DNA of 64,000 nt, taken from positions 15,845 to 79,844 of the forward strand of contig CAZIFL010000009.1 in NCBI GenBank assembly GCA_964539095.1. Reading direction: 5' to 3'. A model generated the notes under the pieces. The model was not told the origin of the DNA, did no database searches, and saw only the letters and a program-made list of their open reading frames with translations. Below, piece after piece: positions 34,239 through 43,886 of this stretch. Position 1 is the stretch's first letter; every line of letters begins with the position of its first letter. The position numbers and the translations under genes were made by a program. The stretch comes from DAIPKP01 sp964539095 (GTDB lineage Bacteria > Synergistota > Synergistia > Synergistales > Aminiphilaceae).

Positions 34239-35552
34239 TTATGATTTTCCCCATGCTTCCCGAGTCTTTCGGACAAGTGAAAAGAGAAGCTTTACCCCCG
34301 GAAGGAGTACCGCCTCATCGGGATCGAAGGTGTCTTCATGATGCCCTGCGGCGATATCTGCCCCGAGAACACCGTAGCACGCCAGCCCTCCCCGCTTCTG
34401 TACCTCCCGCATAAGCCAGGTACAGTCTTCGCTCCCCCCAAAGCTATGAGGGAAGTTCTGCAGGGGGGTAAACCAGGAACTCTCCTCTCCTGCCTTTCGA
34501 ATCATCTCCATGAGAAGCGGATCTGACGAAGCGTTGAGACTCTCTCCCATAACCCGAAGGGAGCAGCGAACGCCATGCATGGCCGCCGCATGTTCGATAA
34601 TCTCCTGCGCCCGCAGGTAGACTTGATGGTTAATTTTTTCGGTCTCTCCCCGGCACTCCGCTTCAAAAATTGCGGAGGGAGGAATCACGTTACGATCCTC
34701 TCCGGCCCGAAGAGTACCCACATTGAGCCGTACCCGCCCCTCTCCGTGCTGGAGCAGGGCATAGAGATTCTGAATGGCTGTAATGGAGGCCAGAAGAGCG
34801 TTGGCTCCATCCTGAGGGGCTGCCGCCGCATGCGCTCGCCGGCCTTTGAAAAGAGCATCAAACTTCGTGGTAGCAAGGAAGTTGTGCACCCCCGGCACGA
34901 GAACCCCCGAGGGATATCCCAGCCCCACGTGAAAGGCGAAAAACATATCCACATCATCAAGGATGCCGCTCTCCGCCACAGCCCGCCCTCCCCGAACCCC
35001 CTCTTCGGCGGGCTGGAAGACGAGCTTGATAATGCCATCCATTTCGTCTCTGTGTCGGTGTAGCAGATGAGCCAGCCCTATTCCCAGAGCCACGTGGAAG
35101 TCATGGGCGCAGGCGTGCATAAGCCCCACATTCTCCGAGGCAAACCCCTCCTGAAAGGGCTTGTGCTCGTGGCTCTCGGATTCCGAGACGTGTACCGCAT
35201 CGATGTCGAAGCGAAAGGCCCGCACCGGACCAGGACGCCCCGTATTAAGCACTCCGGTCACTCCAGTACATTCTCTAAGCATCCCCAGCCATTCCGGGTG
35301 CGCCCCCTGAGCCTGGGCACGATGGCGGTGCCACTCAATGCGCTTCTTTTCGGGGCCGCCGTAGATAAAATCCCGGTGTACCATCTCCTCTCCTACGTGA
35401 AGGGAAAATCCAAGACGGTGCAGCTCCTCCGCAATCTTGGCGGTAGTTCGGAACTCGCACCATCCCCCTTCGGGGAAACGGTGAATATCCCGACGCCACC
35501 GGATAAGTAGTTTTTCCAGCTCCTGCTCTTCCTGCATCTCCATAATGTGCAT
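34239..35552 (-). CDS. M20-family amidohydrolase (AbgA/aminoacylase-like)
   Basis: A 437-residue zinc amidohydrolase that probably cleaves an N-acyl or aminobenzoyl amino acid. Metal-binding motifs are ACAHDFHVA, FQPAEEGVRGG with the catalytic Glu-Glu, AFHVGLGYPSG and, late, AGHHEDTFD. The lid domain carries GRRAHAAAAPQDG. Compared with typical 380-400-residue aminoacylases it has an insert near residues 60-95 rich in His and Arg, as in AbgA. Start ATG 35552 with AAGGAG 11 bases upstream. It lies 15 bases upstream of the phosphofructokinase gene and is probably cotranscribed. Confidence 0.88.
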   Translation of the reverse strand: MHIMEMQEEQELEKLLIRWRRDIHRFPEGGWCEFRTTAKIAEELHRLGFSLHVGEEMVHRDFIYGGPEKKRIEWHRHRAQAQGAHPEWLGMLRECTGVTGVLNTGRPGPVRAFRFDIDAVHVSESESHEHKPFQEGFASENVGLMHACAHDFHVALGIGLAHLLHRHRDEMDGIIKLVFQPAEEGVRGGRAVAESGILDDVDMFFAFHVGLGYPSGVLVPGVHNFLATTKFDALFKGRRAHAAAAPQDGANALLASITAIQNLYALLQHGEGRVRLNVGTLRAGEDRNVIPPSAIFEAECRGETEKINHQVYLRAQEIIEHAAAMHGVRCSLRVMGESLNASSDPLLMEMIRKAGEESSWFTPLQNFPHSFGGSEDCTWLMREVQKRGGLACYGVLGADIAAGHHEDTFDPDEAVLLPGVKLLFSLVRKTREAWGKS

Positions 35553-35607
35553 TCCTGTGTAGACTCCTTACGTTAAAAATAATCGGCTCATCGGCATGGG
35601 GGGGAAA

Positions 35608-36825
35608 CTATTCCGGGGAGGGGGAGAGAAACTCCTCCATAGCCTGATCTCTTCGAGAGGGATCTTCCTGCTCCAGGAGTAGGGGGATAAGTACCGGAAG
35701 GGATTTTTCCGGGATAGCCCCCACCGCTACCCAGTTATTGATATGCTCCAGCATCTGTTCGGAGATCTCCGTTCCCCGGGCGAGAAGCTTTACCCCCTGA
35801 CGGCTCAGCATATCCTGCACAAGAATCATCCCTTTCCGGAGCATCTGGGGCTCCACATCTTCGCTCTTTCCTTTGGCCTCAGCGGTAACGATCTCTTCCA
35901 GAGATTCGAGAAGCTCTTTATTGTACCCCTCGGGGGTCTCCTGCATAAAGCGAAGTGCCTCGAAGATGGAGCCGAAGTGCTGGGCGAGAAGATCGAAATC
36001 GTTGGCAAGCTTGAGGATCTGCCCTCCCAGAACGGGCTCGCTCCACCCTATCCAAGAGGTATGCCATTCGGAAAAGTAGCGTTGCTCCAGGATCATTTCG
36101 GGGACATCTTCCAACCGGGGGATGCAACGCACAATCCGGGCTGCAAGTAGCAGGCTTTCCCCGCACTGTTCCGAGGGAGTCCGATCAAGGATATCCTGAA
36201 GCCGCGCCTTCCATGCCGTCTCTCCGAGAGAGACGTATCCGAGATTGGAGAGAAGAGCCGCAATCTCATATTTCCAGGGCTTGGGAAGCTTGCGATGCCG
36301 CACTATGCCACGAACATAACGAGCCACCCGAAGAGTGCGGCCGAACTCAAGAGGGGAGGTTATGGCAAGCAGCTCCGCCATGGCTCGAACGCTGCCGATA
36401 ACGGTGGAATTGAGAAGTTCCTTCAGCTCTTTCCGGGCATCCCGAAGGGCCAGATGGGTTTGGATACGGGCGATGACCTCTTCGAACTGGAAGGGCTTTG
36501 TGATATAGTCCACCCCTCCGGAAGAGAAGGCCTTAACCTTATCTTCTGTTTCGTTCAGAGCGCTGAGGAAGATCACCGGGATCTCCCGAAGCACGAGATC
36601 TTCTTGAAGCTTTTCGCAGACCTCATATCCGTTCATACCGGGCATATTGATATCCAGAAGGATAAGATCCGGGGTGTTTCTCTCCGCCGCCTTAAGGGCA
36701 AACTCCCCCTTGGGGAAGGAATAGACGTGATACCCCTCTTCTCGAAGCATATTCCCCAGAAGTTTCAGGTTCTGGGGGGTATCGTCCACGATCATGATTT
36801 TTTGTTGTCTCTCCATCTCCGTCAT
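35608..36825 (-). CDS. response regulator with degenerate HD-GYP domain
   Basis: A 405-residue protein. The receiver (1-125) is intact: MIVDDTPQN, Asp in LILLDINMPGMNG, and YITKPFQ. The following domain aligns by pattern with HD-GYP (GRTLRVARYVRGIVRHRKLP, then AALLSNLGYVSLG), but the HDIGK signature has become SNLGY and no HHE..DGxGYP follows, so phosphodiesterase activity must be absent. It may bind partners or c-di-GMP without cutting. The start overlaps the stop of the large kinase gene (ATGA), so that kinase is its likely partner. Confidence 0.87.
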   Translation of the reverse strand: MTEMERQQKIMIVDDTPQNLKLLGNMLREEGYHVYSFPKGEFALKAAERNTPDLILLDINMPGMNGYEVCEKLQEDLVLREIPVIFLSALNETEDKVKAFSSGGVDYITKPFQFEEVIARIQTHLALRDARKELKELLNSTVIGSVRAMAELLAITSPLEFGRTLRVARYVRGIVRHRKLPKPWKYEIAALLSNLGYVSLGETAWKARLQDILDRTPSEQCGESLLLAARIVRCIPRLEDVPEMILEQRYFSEWHTSWIGWSEPVLGGQILKLANDFDLLAQHFGSIFEALRFMQETPEGYNKELLESLEEIVTAEAKGKSEDVEPQMLRKGMILVQDMLSRQGVKLLARGTEISEQMLEHINNWVAVGAIPEKSLPVLIPLLLEQEDPSRRDQAMEEFLSPSPE

Positions 36826-39800
36826 ATATCTTCCTCCTCCCGCAGTACCCGGAGAATACCCTCGTAATCAAAAGTATCCACCATCCGAAGAAGCCTCTCT
36901 CCCAGGGGTGGATGCTCCTCCAGTACCCTCTGTAACAGCTCCCGCAAACATATCTCATCGCCAATCTCTGTAGCATCTCTCAGATCTGCCCGCATGGTTT
37001 CTGAGAGTACCTTCCCCGAAAGAGTTCCCTCGCCAGACGCTTTTTCCCGCAAAGTTTCTTCGGAAAGATTTTCGGAGCATTCTTCGCACATCACCTTGAG
37101 AGGGAGATGCTTGAGTATCTCCTCAAAGAGTTCCTCCTCACGAAAGGATTTGCGCAGGAAACCGTTGATCCCCCGGGCCAGAGCCTCCTGGCGCTTTTCT
37201 TCGAGGACACTGGCAGTGACCATGATAACGGGGGCCACATCTCCCCCGGCAATCTGTCGAATCCTATCCGTGGCCTCGTAGCCGTCCATATCCTCCATAC
37301 GGTAATCCATGAGCGTGAGGTGGGGATTCCAGGATTCGAAGAGTCTCGCCGCCTCGGCTCCCCCTTCGGCCTGGGCGGTGGCAAACCCCACATTCTCCAG
37401 CATGTGCACCAGGACATCCCGGTTTGTAGCGTTGTCGTCCACCACGAGAACCCGAAATTCCCGCCCCTCGAAATCGAACCCCAAAATTTTCTTTCGCCCC
37501 TCCTGCCGATCCACCGGAATGGCAGGAGAGCCCGTAAAGAGAAAGCGGAAAAGGCTCCCCCTCCCCTCCTCGCTCTCCACGGTAACATCCCCCTTCATGA
37601 GCTGGGCATACCGCCGGCTGATAGCCATTCCAAGGCCTGTTCCCCCGCCGTGGCGGATACCGCTGGAGGTCTGCTCAAAGGAGGAGAAAACCTTCTCCAG
37701 CTCCTCAGGAGCGATACCGCACCCCGTATCCTCCACCTCTGCCAGAAGGACTATTCCGGAATCTTCGCCGGGCTCTTCCTTCTGGGAAAGCCGCACCACA
37801 ATCCCCCCGGTTTGCGTGAACTTGAGAGCATTGCTCAGGAGATTTATCAGCACCTGCCGTATTTTGTCATGATCTCCGAGAATCCACTCGGGCACATCCT
37901 CCCGTATATCAAAGGAAAGGGCAAGCCCCTTTTCCTGGGCCCGGATGCGGAACATGCGCTCAAGATCCGCAAAAAGCGCACGGAGATTCCCCGGCTCGGG
38001 GTGCAGGGTAATCCGCCCCGCTTCAATCTTGGACATCTCAAGGATGTCGTTGATGAGGGCCAGAAGGTACTCCCCACTCCGGCCGATGATGTCGAGAAAC
38101 TCCTTCTGTTTTGGGGAAAAACCTTCTTCCCGCTGTAGTAGCTGAGAATATCCCAGGATGGCGTTCATGGGGGTACGGATTTCGTGGCTCATATTGGCAA
38201 GAAACATGCTCTTGGAACCGCTGGCAGATTCCGCCGCTTCTCGAGCCTCCACCAGTGCACGCTCCATATGCTTCTGCTCCGTCACGTCCTCCCCCATGAA
38301 GGCTATGCCGAGAAGTTCCTCTCCCGAAGGATCCCGAAGAGGGAGAAGACGCACATGATCTACCGCCTCCTCTCCGACAATCATCCGCCGCATTTCGCCG
38401 CTCCAGTACGTTCCGGATTCCAGCATTACTGCAATGCGATCTATCTTTTCATGCTCAAGGAGATCGTGCTCCCGCAGATAGGCATAGAGACTTTTTCCCT
38501 GAACCTCTTCGGGAGAAAGTCCGGATTTTCTCTCGAAAAAGGCGTTTACATACAGTATCTCCCCCTCGGGGCTACAGACCGCAATAGAGAGGGGGCTCTG
38601 GTGGATAACTTCCGAGAGAATCCGCCGTTGTTCCTCCTGCTTTTTGCGCTCCGTTACATCCCGGATCATCCCCTCATAGGCCTGGACGGCTCCTTCGGAA
38701 TCACGCACGAGGTGGCAGTTCAGTGAGACATGGCGTATCTCTCCATACCTGGTTTTGAGTGCAAGCTCGAAATCCGACACATCCCCATCCTGAAAGAGGC
38801 TGGAAACCAGGATCTTTCGCTCCTCGGGATCCTGAAAAAAGACATCCATGCCAAGACCCACGAGTTCTTCCGGGTTGTACCCCCAGAGTTTCTCTATGGA
38901 GGGGCTTATCTCAAGGAAAAACCCTCCGTAGCTACAGCGGAAGTAAACATCCTGAAGGGTTTCAAAGATTCCGCGGTACTTTTTCTCACTCTCCCGAAGG
39001 GTTTTTTCCATCAGCCGAAGCTCCGTTATATCCTGCATGGTTATGAATATACGCGGATCGCCACCCTCCTCCATACGCGCCCGGAGAAGAAACCACCCCA
39101 TCCCCTGATAGGGGCGCTTCAGGCGAAGCTCGCAGGAGTAGGCCTTTTTACGGTTGTGACGAGAGTAATCCTCCTTCATGCCCTCTAAGAGGGCAAGAAC
39201 CCTCTCCCGATCCTCGGGATAGACAAACCCCAGAATATCATCAAAGTTCTGGATTCCTCCGGAGGAAAACCCCAGCATACGGTGCATCTCCCCGGCAGCA
39301 AAAATATCCCAGGAAAAGAGATCTATCTCAAAACTTCCCAGATGGGCAAGGGCGTTGGCCTCTGCCAAGGCCTTCCGGCTTTTCCGTAGAGCCTCCTCGG
39401 CCTTTTTTCGTTCTCCGATATCAATAAAGCTCTCCAGTCGGAGCACCTGCCCTCGATAACGGATATGCTCACAGTTGCGAAGCATGGGGAGAAGCCCTCC
39501 ATTTTTCACCTTGAGAAGAGATTCCCCCAGGGGGGAGGCCGTGTGAAATTTTGAAGAGTTTTTTTCGAAAATGGAGACCTGTTCAATAACATCGTCGTAA
39601 GGGCGCTCGGAAAAAAGTTTTTCCCCTCTCCCCAGGAAACGCATAATATATTCGTTGGCCCGGCAGATGACGTTTGTGGATTCATCTACGAAAAGGATCC
39701 CTACGGGGAGAAAGTTGATCACCATATTCAGAAAATCTTCGCTCTCTTCAAGATCGCGCCGCATGCGGAATTCTCGGGTAAGATCCTCAAGAATACAGCA

Positions 39801-40472
39801 GATCTCTTTTTGGGGACGATCTGACTCTATCCGGATAAAGCTGCAGCGCAGGTAAACACTTTTTCTCCCTCGCTCCTCGGGAATTTCCCCCTGGAACTCC
39901 CCCGTGCCGGACTCCTGGGCCTTGGAAAAGGCATCTTTAAAGTAAGCGTTATTTCCCAGATCCGCAATCTGAGAGAGGAAGAGGTCCTTTCCGGGAAAGC
40001 CGAGAATCTCCTTCGCCCGGGGGTTGTACTCCCGAATAATGCCTCGGGGGCTGAGAAAGAGAATCCCCAGATCCGCCCGGTTAAAAAGAGAGGTGAAACG
40101 TTTGCGAAAAAGCTCTTCATCGCTGTATCGTTTGCAGAGAAGCTTTCTCTCCTCTTCGAGGCGGATGTTTTTACTCCGCTCCCGCTGTAGAGATCGCCAT
40201 AACATAAACTCCCTCCCCCCCCAGAGGAGCAGGGAGAACAACAGAAAGATTTTCCAGGTCTCTTTTTCATGAAAATCTCCCGAAGCGAAGGGAATGCTGA
40301 GATGCTCTGCAAAAAACGAGAGAAGCAACGCCACAAGAAGAACAAAAATTCCCGCAAGGAGAAGGGGGCGTTTTCCCCACTCCCGAAGACCTCTCGCCGC
40401 GTTATGCAACAGTCTCCCTCCCTTCTCGAACCGGACACTCGTAAGCCACGGGAAATCCCTCATGAGAACCAT
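36822..40472 (-). CDS. multi-PAS hybrid sensor histidine kinase
   Basis: A kinase of about 1,216 residues: two transmembrane helices near the N-terminus (LLLAGIFVLLVALLLSFF and IFLLFSLLLWGG) with almost no periplasmic loop; about five PAS domains, several with PAC motifs, separated by short helices; HisKA (NMSHEIRTPMN); HATPase (DTGCGI, GTGLGMAIS); and one receiver (VLVVDDNATNRD, Asp in LMDYRMEDMDG). The Hpt domain is missing unless the last 90 helical residues serve. The frame is open to 40640; I chose ATG 40472 (GGAG 11 bases upstream) so that the hydrophobic part is N-terminal, but a TATAAT overlaps this point and ATG 40463 is equally possible. Confidence 0.9.
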   Translation of the reverse strand: MVLMRDFPWLTSVRFEKGGRLLHNAARGLREWGKRPLLLAGIFVLLVALLLSFFAEHLSIPFASGDFHEKETWKIFLLFSLLLWGGREFMLWRSLQRERSKNIRLEEERKLLCKRYSDEELFRKRFTSLFNRADLGILFLSPRGIIREYNPRAKEILGFPGKDLFLSQIADLGNNAYFKDAFSKAQESGTGEFQGEIPEERGRKSVYLRCSFIRIESDRPQKEICCILEDLTREFRMRRDLEESEDFLNMVINFLPVGILFVDESTNVICRANEYIMRFLGRGEKLFSERPYDDVIEQVSIFEKNSSKFHTASPLGESLLKVKNGGLLPMLRNCEHIRYRGQVLRLESFIDIGERKKAEEALRKSRKALAEANALAHLGSFEIDLFSWDIFAAGEMHRMLGFSSGGIQNFDDILGFVYPEDRERVLALLEGMKEDYSRHNRKKAYSCELRLKRPYQGMGWFLLRARMEEGGDPRIFITMQDITELRLMEKTLRESEKKYRGIFETLQDVYFRCSYGGFFLEISPSIEKLWGYNPEELVGLGMDVFFQDPEERKILVSSLFQDGDVSDFELALKTRYGEIRHVSLNCHLVRDSEGAVQAYEGMIRDVTERKKQEEQRRILSEVIHQSPLSIAVCSPEGEILYVNAFFERKSGLSPEEVQGKSLYAYLREHDLLEHEKIDRIAVMLESGTYWSGEMRRMIVGEEAVDHVRLLPLRDPSGEELLGIAFMGEDVTEQKHMERALVEAREAAESASGSKSMFLANMSHEIRTPMNAILGYSQLLQREEGFSPKQKEFLDIIGRSGEYLLALINDILEMSKIEAGRITLHPEPGNLRALFADLERMFRIRAQEKGLALSFDIREDVPEWILGDHDKIRQVLINLLSNALKFTQTGGIVVRLSQKEEPGEDSGIVLLAEVEDTGCGIAPEELEKVFSSFEQTSSGIRHGGGTGLGMAISRRYAQLMKGDVTVESEEGRGSLFRFLFTGSPAIPVDRQEGRKKILGFDFEGREFRVLVVDDNATNRDVLVHMLENVGFATAQAEGGAEAARLFESWNPHLTLMDYRMEDMDGYEATDRIRQIAGGDVAPVIMVTASVLEEKRQEALARGINGFLRKSFREEELFEEILKHLPLKVMCEECSENLSEETLREKASGEGTLSGKVLSETMRADLRDATEIGDEICLRELLQRVLEEHPPLGERLLRMVDTFDYEGILRVLREEEDI

Positions 40473-40745
40473 TATACCGTAGCTCCGCACATGCTGTCCG
40501 ATAAAAGATTGATTTCCAGGGCACTTTTCTTTAAAAGAAAAGGGAATCCTTTCGAGATGTAAAAAAATACCGTATTTTCCACCTTCGTCGGGCCTTTTTG
40601 AACCGCTCGGTCTTTTCTCAGAAATTTCTTTGTTATACAATAAGGATCTTCCTGTGCAGTCTTTCTATGTTCGGAATCTAGGTCCGCAAAAAACACATCA
40701 GACCGCCCCAAAAAGAAAGAGAGCCTTCTCGAGAGGAGATCCCCT

Positions 40746-43700
40746 ATGGAACGTCGAAAGTTTTTGTCCGCCCTGCTTCTGTTTTTCTTCTGTATCGCTT
40801 CTCCTCTTTTCGCGAAAGCGACCAACGACGCAGCCGCCGGAGAGATTGCCTCTCCCACGCGAGTCTTCTTCCTGGACTCCTATAGCAGATCCTATGAATG
40901 GAGCCGAGATGTCCAGCGTGGGCTTCTGGAGGGGCTTCTGGCAGGTTCCAAAAATCTGGAACTCTCGGTGGAGCACCTGGACCATCGACGCTTTGCGGGG
41001 AGAGAGTACACGGAGACCATGGTATCCTATCTGGAGGCAAAGTATGCGGGGTACCCTCATGACCTGGTGCTTCTCTCGGATAACCCTGCCTTCGATTTTG
41101 TGATGGCCCACCGGGAGAGGCTCTTTCCGGGAGTTCCTGTGGCTTTCTGCGGCTATAACAATCTCTCTCCCGAGGAGATCACCCCCTTTCAGGACGTCAC
41201 AGGCATCAACGAAGAGACTAACCTCCCGGAAACGGTACGCATCATCCGGCTCCTCCAGCCCTCACTGAGACATCTGGTAGCGATCACTTCCACAGGAAAC
41301 GAGACGGACCGGCGCAATGCCCGGCTGGTACAGACGCTTCCGGAGATTCTTGGAGAGGAAATAACACTTCAGGAGCTTCGGGATGTAACCCGAGAGGAGC
41401 TTGAGAAGACACTCGCCTCGCTCCCCCGCGAGACGGCGGTGGTTATAACAGGGCAGCTCCGGGACGAGCCACGCCCCGAGGTGAGTGCCAGACGGATTGC
41501 CGAGGCCTCTCCTTTTCCGGTGTACTCCCAATGGGATTTCAGCATGGGAACCGGAGTGGTGGGGGGGGATATCATCCGGGGGTACGATCAAGGATACGCC
41601 CTCGCTCAGATCGCTCTTCGGATGCTTCAAGGAGAATCCCCCGATGATATCCCTCTGGTGATGGAGACCCCCACTACCCCGATGTTCGACTGGAAGGCCC
41701 TGAAAAGGCACAACATTCCTCGAAAGCGCCTCCCCGAGGAGAGTCTTCTTCTGAATCCCCCCATGGACATGCACCAGATCTGGAAAATGCATAAAAGGGA
41801 GGTTCTTCTTCTCCTCAGCTTTATGGGCCTTCTCGGGGGAATCATTATTCTTCTTTTGGTGAACATACAGAGACGCACACGAGCGGAGGAATCGCTCCGG
41901 AAAAGGGAGATCCAGCTCCGGCATATCAGCGACAGTCTGGGGACGGGGTTTCTCTATCAGATGGACTTCGGCCCCGCCGGAATATCCCGGAATGTTCTCT
42001 ACGTAAGTGCGGGGATTCAGGATGTGCTGGGAGTCTCTCCAGAGGAAATTTACGAGGATCCGGGGCTCCTCTACCGCTGTCTGCACCCCGAGGATCGTAC
42101 AGACTTTATGGAAAAAGAGTTCACCACCCTAGAGAACCTGGCACCCTTCGATATGGAAGCACGGTTTCTTCTACCCGAGGGCTCCGTAAAGTGGGCACAC
42201 ATGGTCTCCGTGGCATATCGTGAGAAAAACGGGCATATTCTGCGGAACGGTCTGGTGGTGGACATCTCTTCCTTCAAGGAAATTCAATCTGACAAGGAAC
42301 TACTGGAGAACCTGGTACGCGAGCGTACCGCCGCCCTCGAATCCTCCACCCTTGAGGCAGTTCGGGCAAACCGAGCCAAGAGCGTTTTTCTGGCGAACAT
42401 GAGCCATGAGATTCGCACCCCTTTGAATGCGATTCTCGGATTTGCCACCATTCTGGAACGGGATCCCTCTCTCTCCCCCAAACAGAGGGATGCATGCCGC
42501 ACCATATCTCGGAGCGGCATGCATCTGCTGGAGATCATCAACGACATCCTGAGCATGTCCAAGATAGAGGCTGGAAAACTTTCACTCCATACCGCTCCCT
42601 TTTCCCTGGACCAGCTTCTGGAAGATCTTGCCTCGATCTTTCAAAGCCAGGCGGGAAGCAAAGGACTGGCCTTTCGGATGCACCGGCAAGGGACTCTCCC
42701 GCAGCGAGTTCTGGGGGACGAGGCAAAAATACGGCAGATATGCGTGAACCTCCTGGGAAATGCGGTGAAGTTCACACAGACGGGAAGCATCATCCTGAGG
42801 GTGTACGAGGAGAAAGATGAGAGGGAAGAGAGACTTCGCGAGGACCTTCAAGAGAATGTGCACGATAATCCGCACGAGGAAAGATCGTTATATCTGGTGG
42901 TAGCAGTGGAAGATACAGGGCCGGGGATTCCTCAGGGAGACCTATCCAGGATTTTTGAGGCTTTTCGTCAGATCGAGGAGGGGCACCACGCCGGAGGAAC
43001 CGGTTTGGGACTCTCCATCAGTAAAAGTCTGGCAGAGTTTATGGGAGGCAACATCACTGTGGAAAGTAGCCCCGGGAGGGGAAGCTCTTTTCAGCTTCGG
43101 GTTCCCCTGAAAGAGAGCCCCTCCGAAGAGGGAACTCTCCCCCCCACATCCCAGCTTATGGCAAAGCTCCGGGATCGGGAACCTTTACGTATTCTTATCG
43201 TGGACGATGCGAAGGAAAACAGGGAGTTGCTACGGGCCCTTCTGGAACCTCTGGGTTTTTTGCTCATGGAGGGGACAAACGGCGTAGAGGCCTTGGAAAT
43301 GCTGGGATCCTGGAATCCGCATCTTGTTTTAATGGATATCCGTATGCCGCTCATGGATGGATGCGAAGCGATCCGAAAGATTCGTGACGATCCTGCCCAT
43401 AAGGAGCTTCCGGTTATCGCCGTCACCGCCCGAAGCTTCGAAGAGGATGCTCAGGCCATTCGGCTTGCGGGAGCCACGGACTACCTCACCAAACCCTTTA
43501 TCCCAGAGAACCTTTTTGCTCTGCTGGAAAAGCATCTCAACCTTGAAGAGAGACCCCTCCGGGAGGAGAGCAAAGCTTTTTCCTCCGAAAATCTGAAAGA
43601 GAAACTGCTCTCTCGGGGGGATCTTGCGGGTATCCCCGAGGAGCTTCTCGCCCCCATGAGAAAAGCCCTCCGCGATGGAGATATGGGGACTCTGGAGGAG

Positions 43701-43802
43701 CTTGTTCAGGAAGCACAGCAGTTCGATAGCCTCAGGGGAGCACAGCTTCAAGAGCTGGTGGAGCAGTACGACTACGAAAAACTTCAGACTCTTCTGGAGT
43801 AG
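40746..43802 (+). CDS. hybrid histidine kinase with periplasmic ABC-type substrate-binding domain
   Basis: A 1,018-residue sensor. After a signal peptide (LSALLLFFFCIASPLFAKA) comes a two-lobed periplasmic domain of about 300 residues of the ABC_sub_bind (TrpX-like) kind: VFFLDSYSRSYEW, LVLLSDNPAFDFV, PVAFCGYNN, GVVGGDIIRGYDQGYALAQIALRML. Then a transmembrane helix (about 355-378), a PAS domain, HisKA (NMSHEIRTPLN), HATPase (DTGPGI, GTGLGLSIS), a receiver (ILIVDDAKENRE, Asp in LVLMDIRMPLMDG) and a helical tail. It senses a soluble ligand outside the membrane. Divergent from the multi-PAS kinase at 40472. Confidence 0.93.
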   Translation: MERRKFLSALLLFFFCIASPLFAKATNDAAAGEIASPTRVFFLDSYSRSYEWSRDVQRGLLEGLLAGSKNLELSVEHLDHRRFAGREYTETMVSYLEAKYAGYPHDLVLLSDNPAFDFVMAHRERLFPGVPVAFCGYNNLSPEEITPFQDVTGINEETNLPETVRIIRLLQPSLRHLVAITSTGNETDRRNARLVQTLPEILGEEITLQELRDVTREELEKTLASLPRETAVVITGQLRDEPRPEVSARRIAEASPFPVYSQWDFSMGTGVVGGDIIRGYDQGYALAQIALRMLQGESPDDIPLVMETPTTPMFDWKALKRHNIPRKRLPEESLLLNPPMDMHQIWKMHKREVLLLLSFMGLLGGIIILLLVNIQRRTRAEESLRKREIQLRHISDSLGTGFLYQMDFGPAGISRNVLYVSAGIQDVLGVSPEEIYEDPGLLYRCLHPEDRTDFMEKEFTTLENLAPFDMEARFLLPEGSVKWAHMVSVAYREKNGHILRNGLVVDISSFKEIQSDKELLENLVRERTAALESSTLEAVRANRAKSVFLANMSHEIRTPLNAILGFATILERDPSLSPKQRDACRTISRSGMHLLEIINDILSMSKIEAGKLSLHTAPFSLDQLLEDLASIFQSQAGSKGLAFRMHRQGTLPQRVLGDEAKIRQICVNLLGNAVKFTQTGSIILRVYEEKDEREERLREDLQENVHDNPHEERSLYLVVAVEDTGPGIPQGDLSRIFEAFRQIEEGHHAGGTGLGLSISKSLAEFMGGNITVESSPGRGSSFQLRVPLKESPSEEGTLPPTSQLMAKLRDREPLRILIVDDAKENRELLRALLEPLGFLLMEGTNGVEALEMLGSWNPHLVLMDIRMPLMDGCEAIRKIRDDPAHKELPVIAVTARSFEEDAQAIRLAGATDYLTKPFIPENLFALLEKHLNLEERPLREESKAFSSENLKEKLLSRGDLAGIPEELLAPMRKALRDGDMGTLEELVQEAQQFDSLRGAQLQELVEQYDYEKLQTLLE

Positions 43803-43886
43803 CAGGGTTTTTCTCTGCGAGAGAGTCTCAGCGAGAACCACCAGGGGAGCCCCCGCCGGCATCGCCTGACTCTTCTATCCGTACGC

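Noticed and set aside
40463..40480. Leaderless start of the multi-PAS kinase just behind a TATAAT
   Set aside because: TATAAT at 40471-40476 with a CGGACA 18 bases upstream would put transcription start at the ATG 40463, but one motif match is not enough without transcript data.
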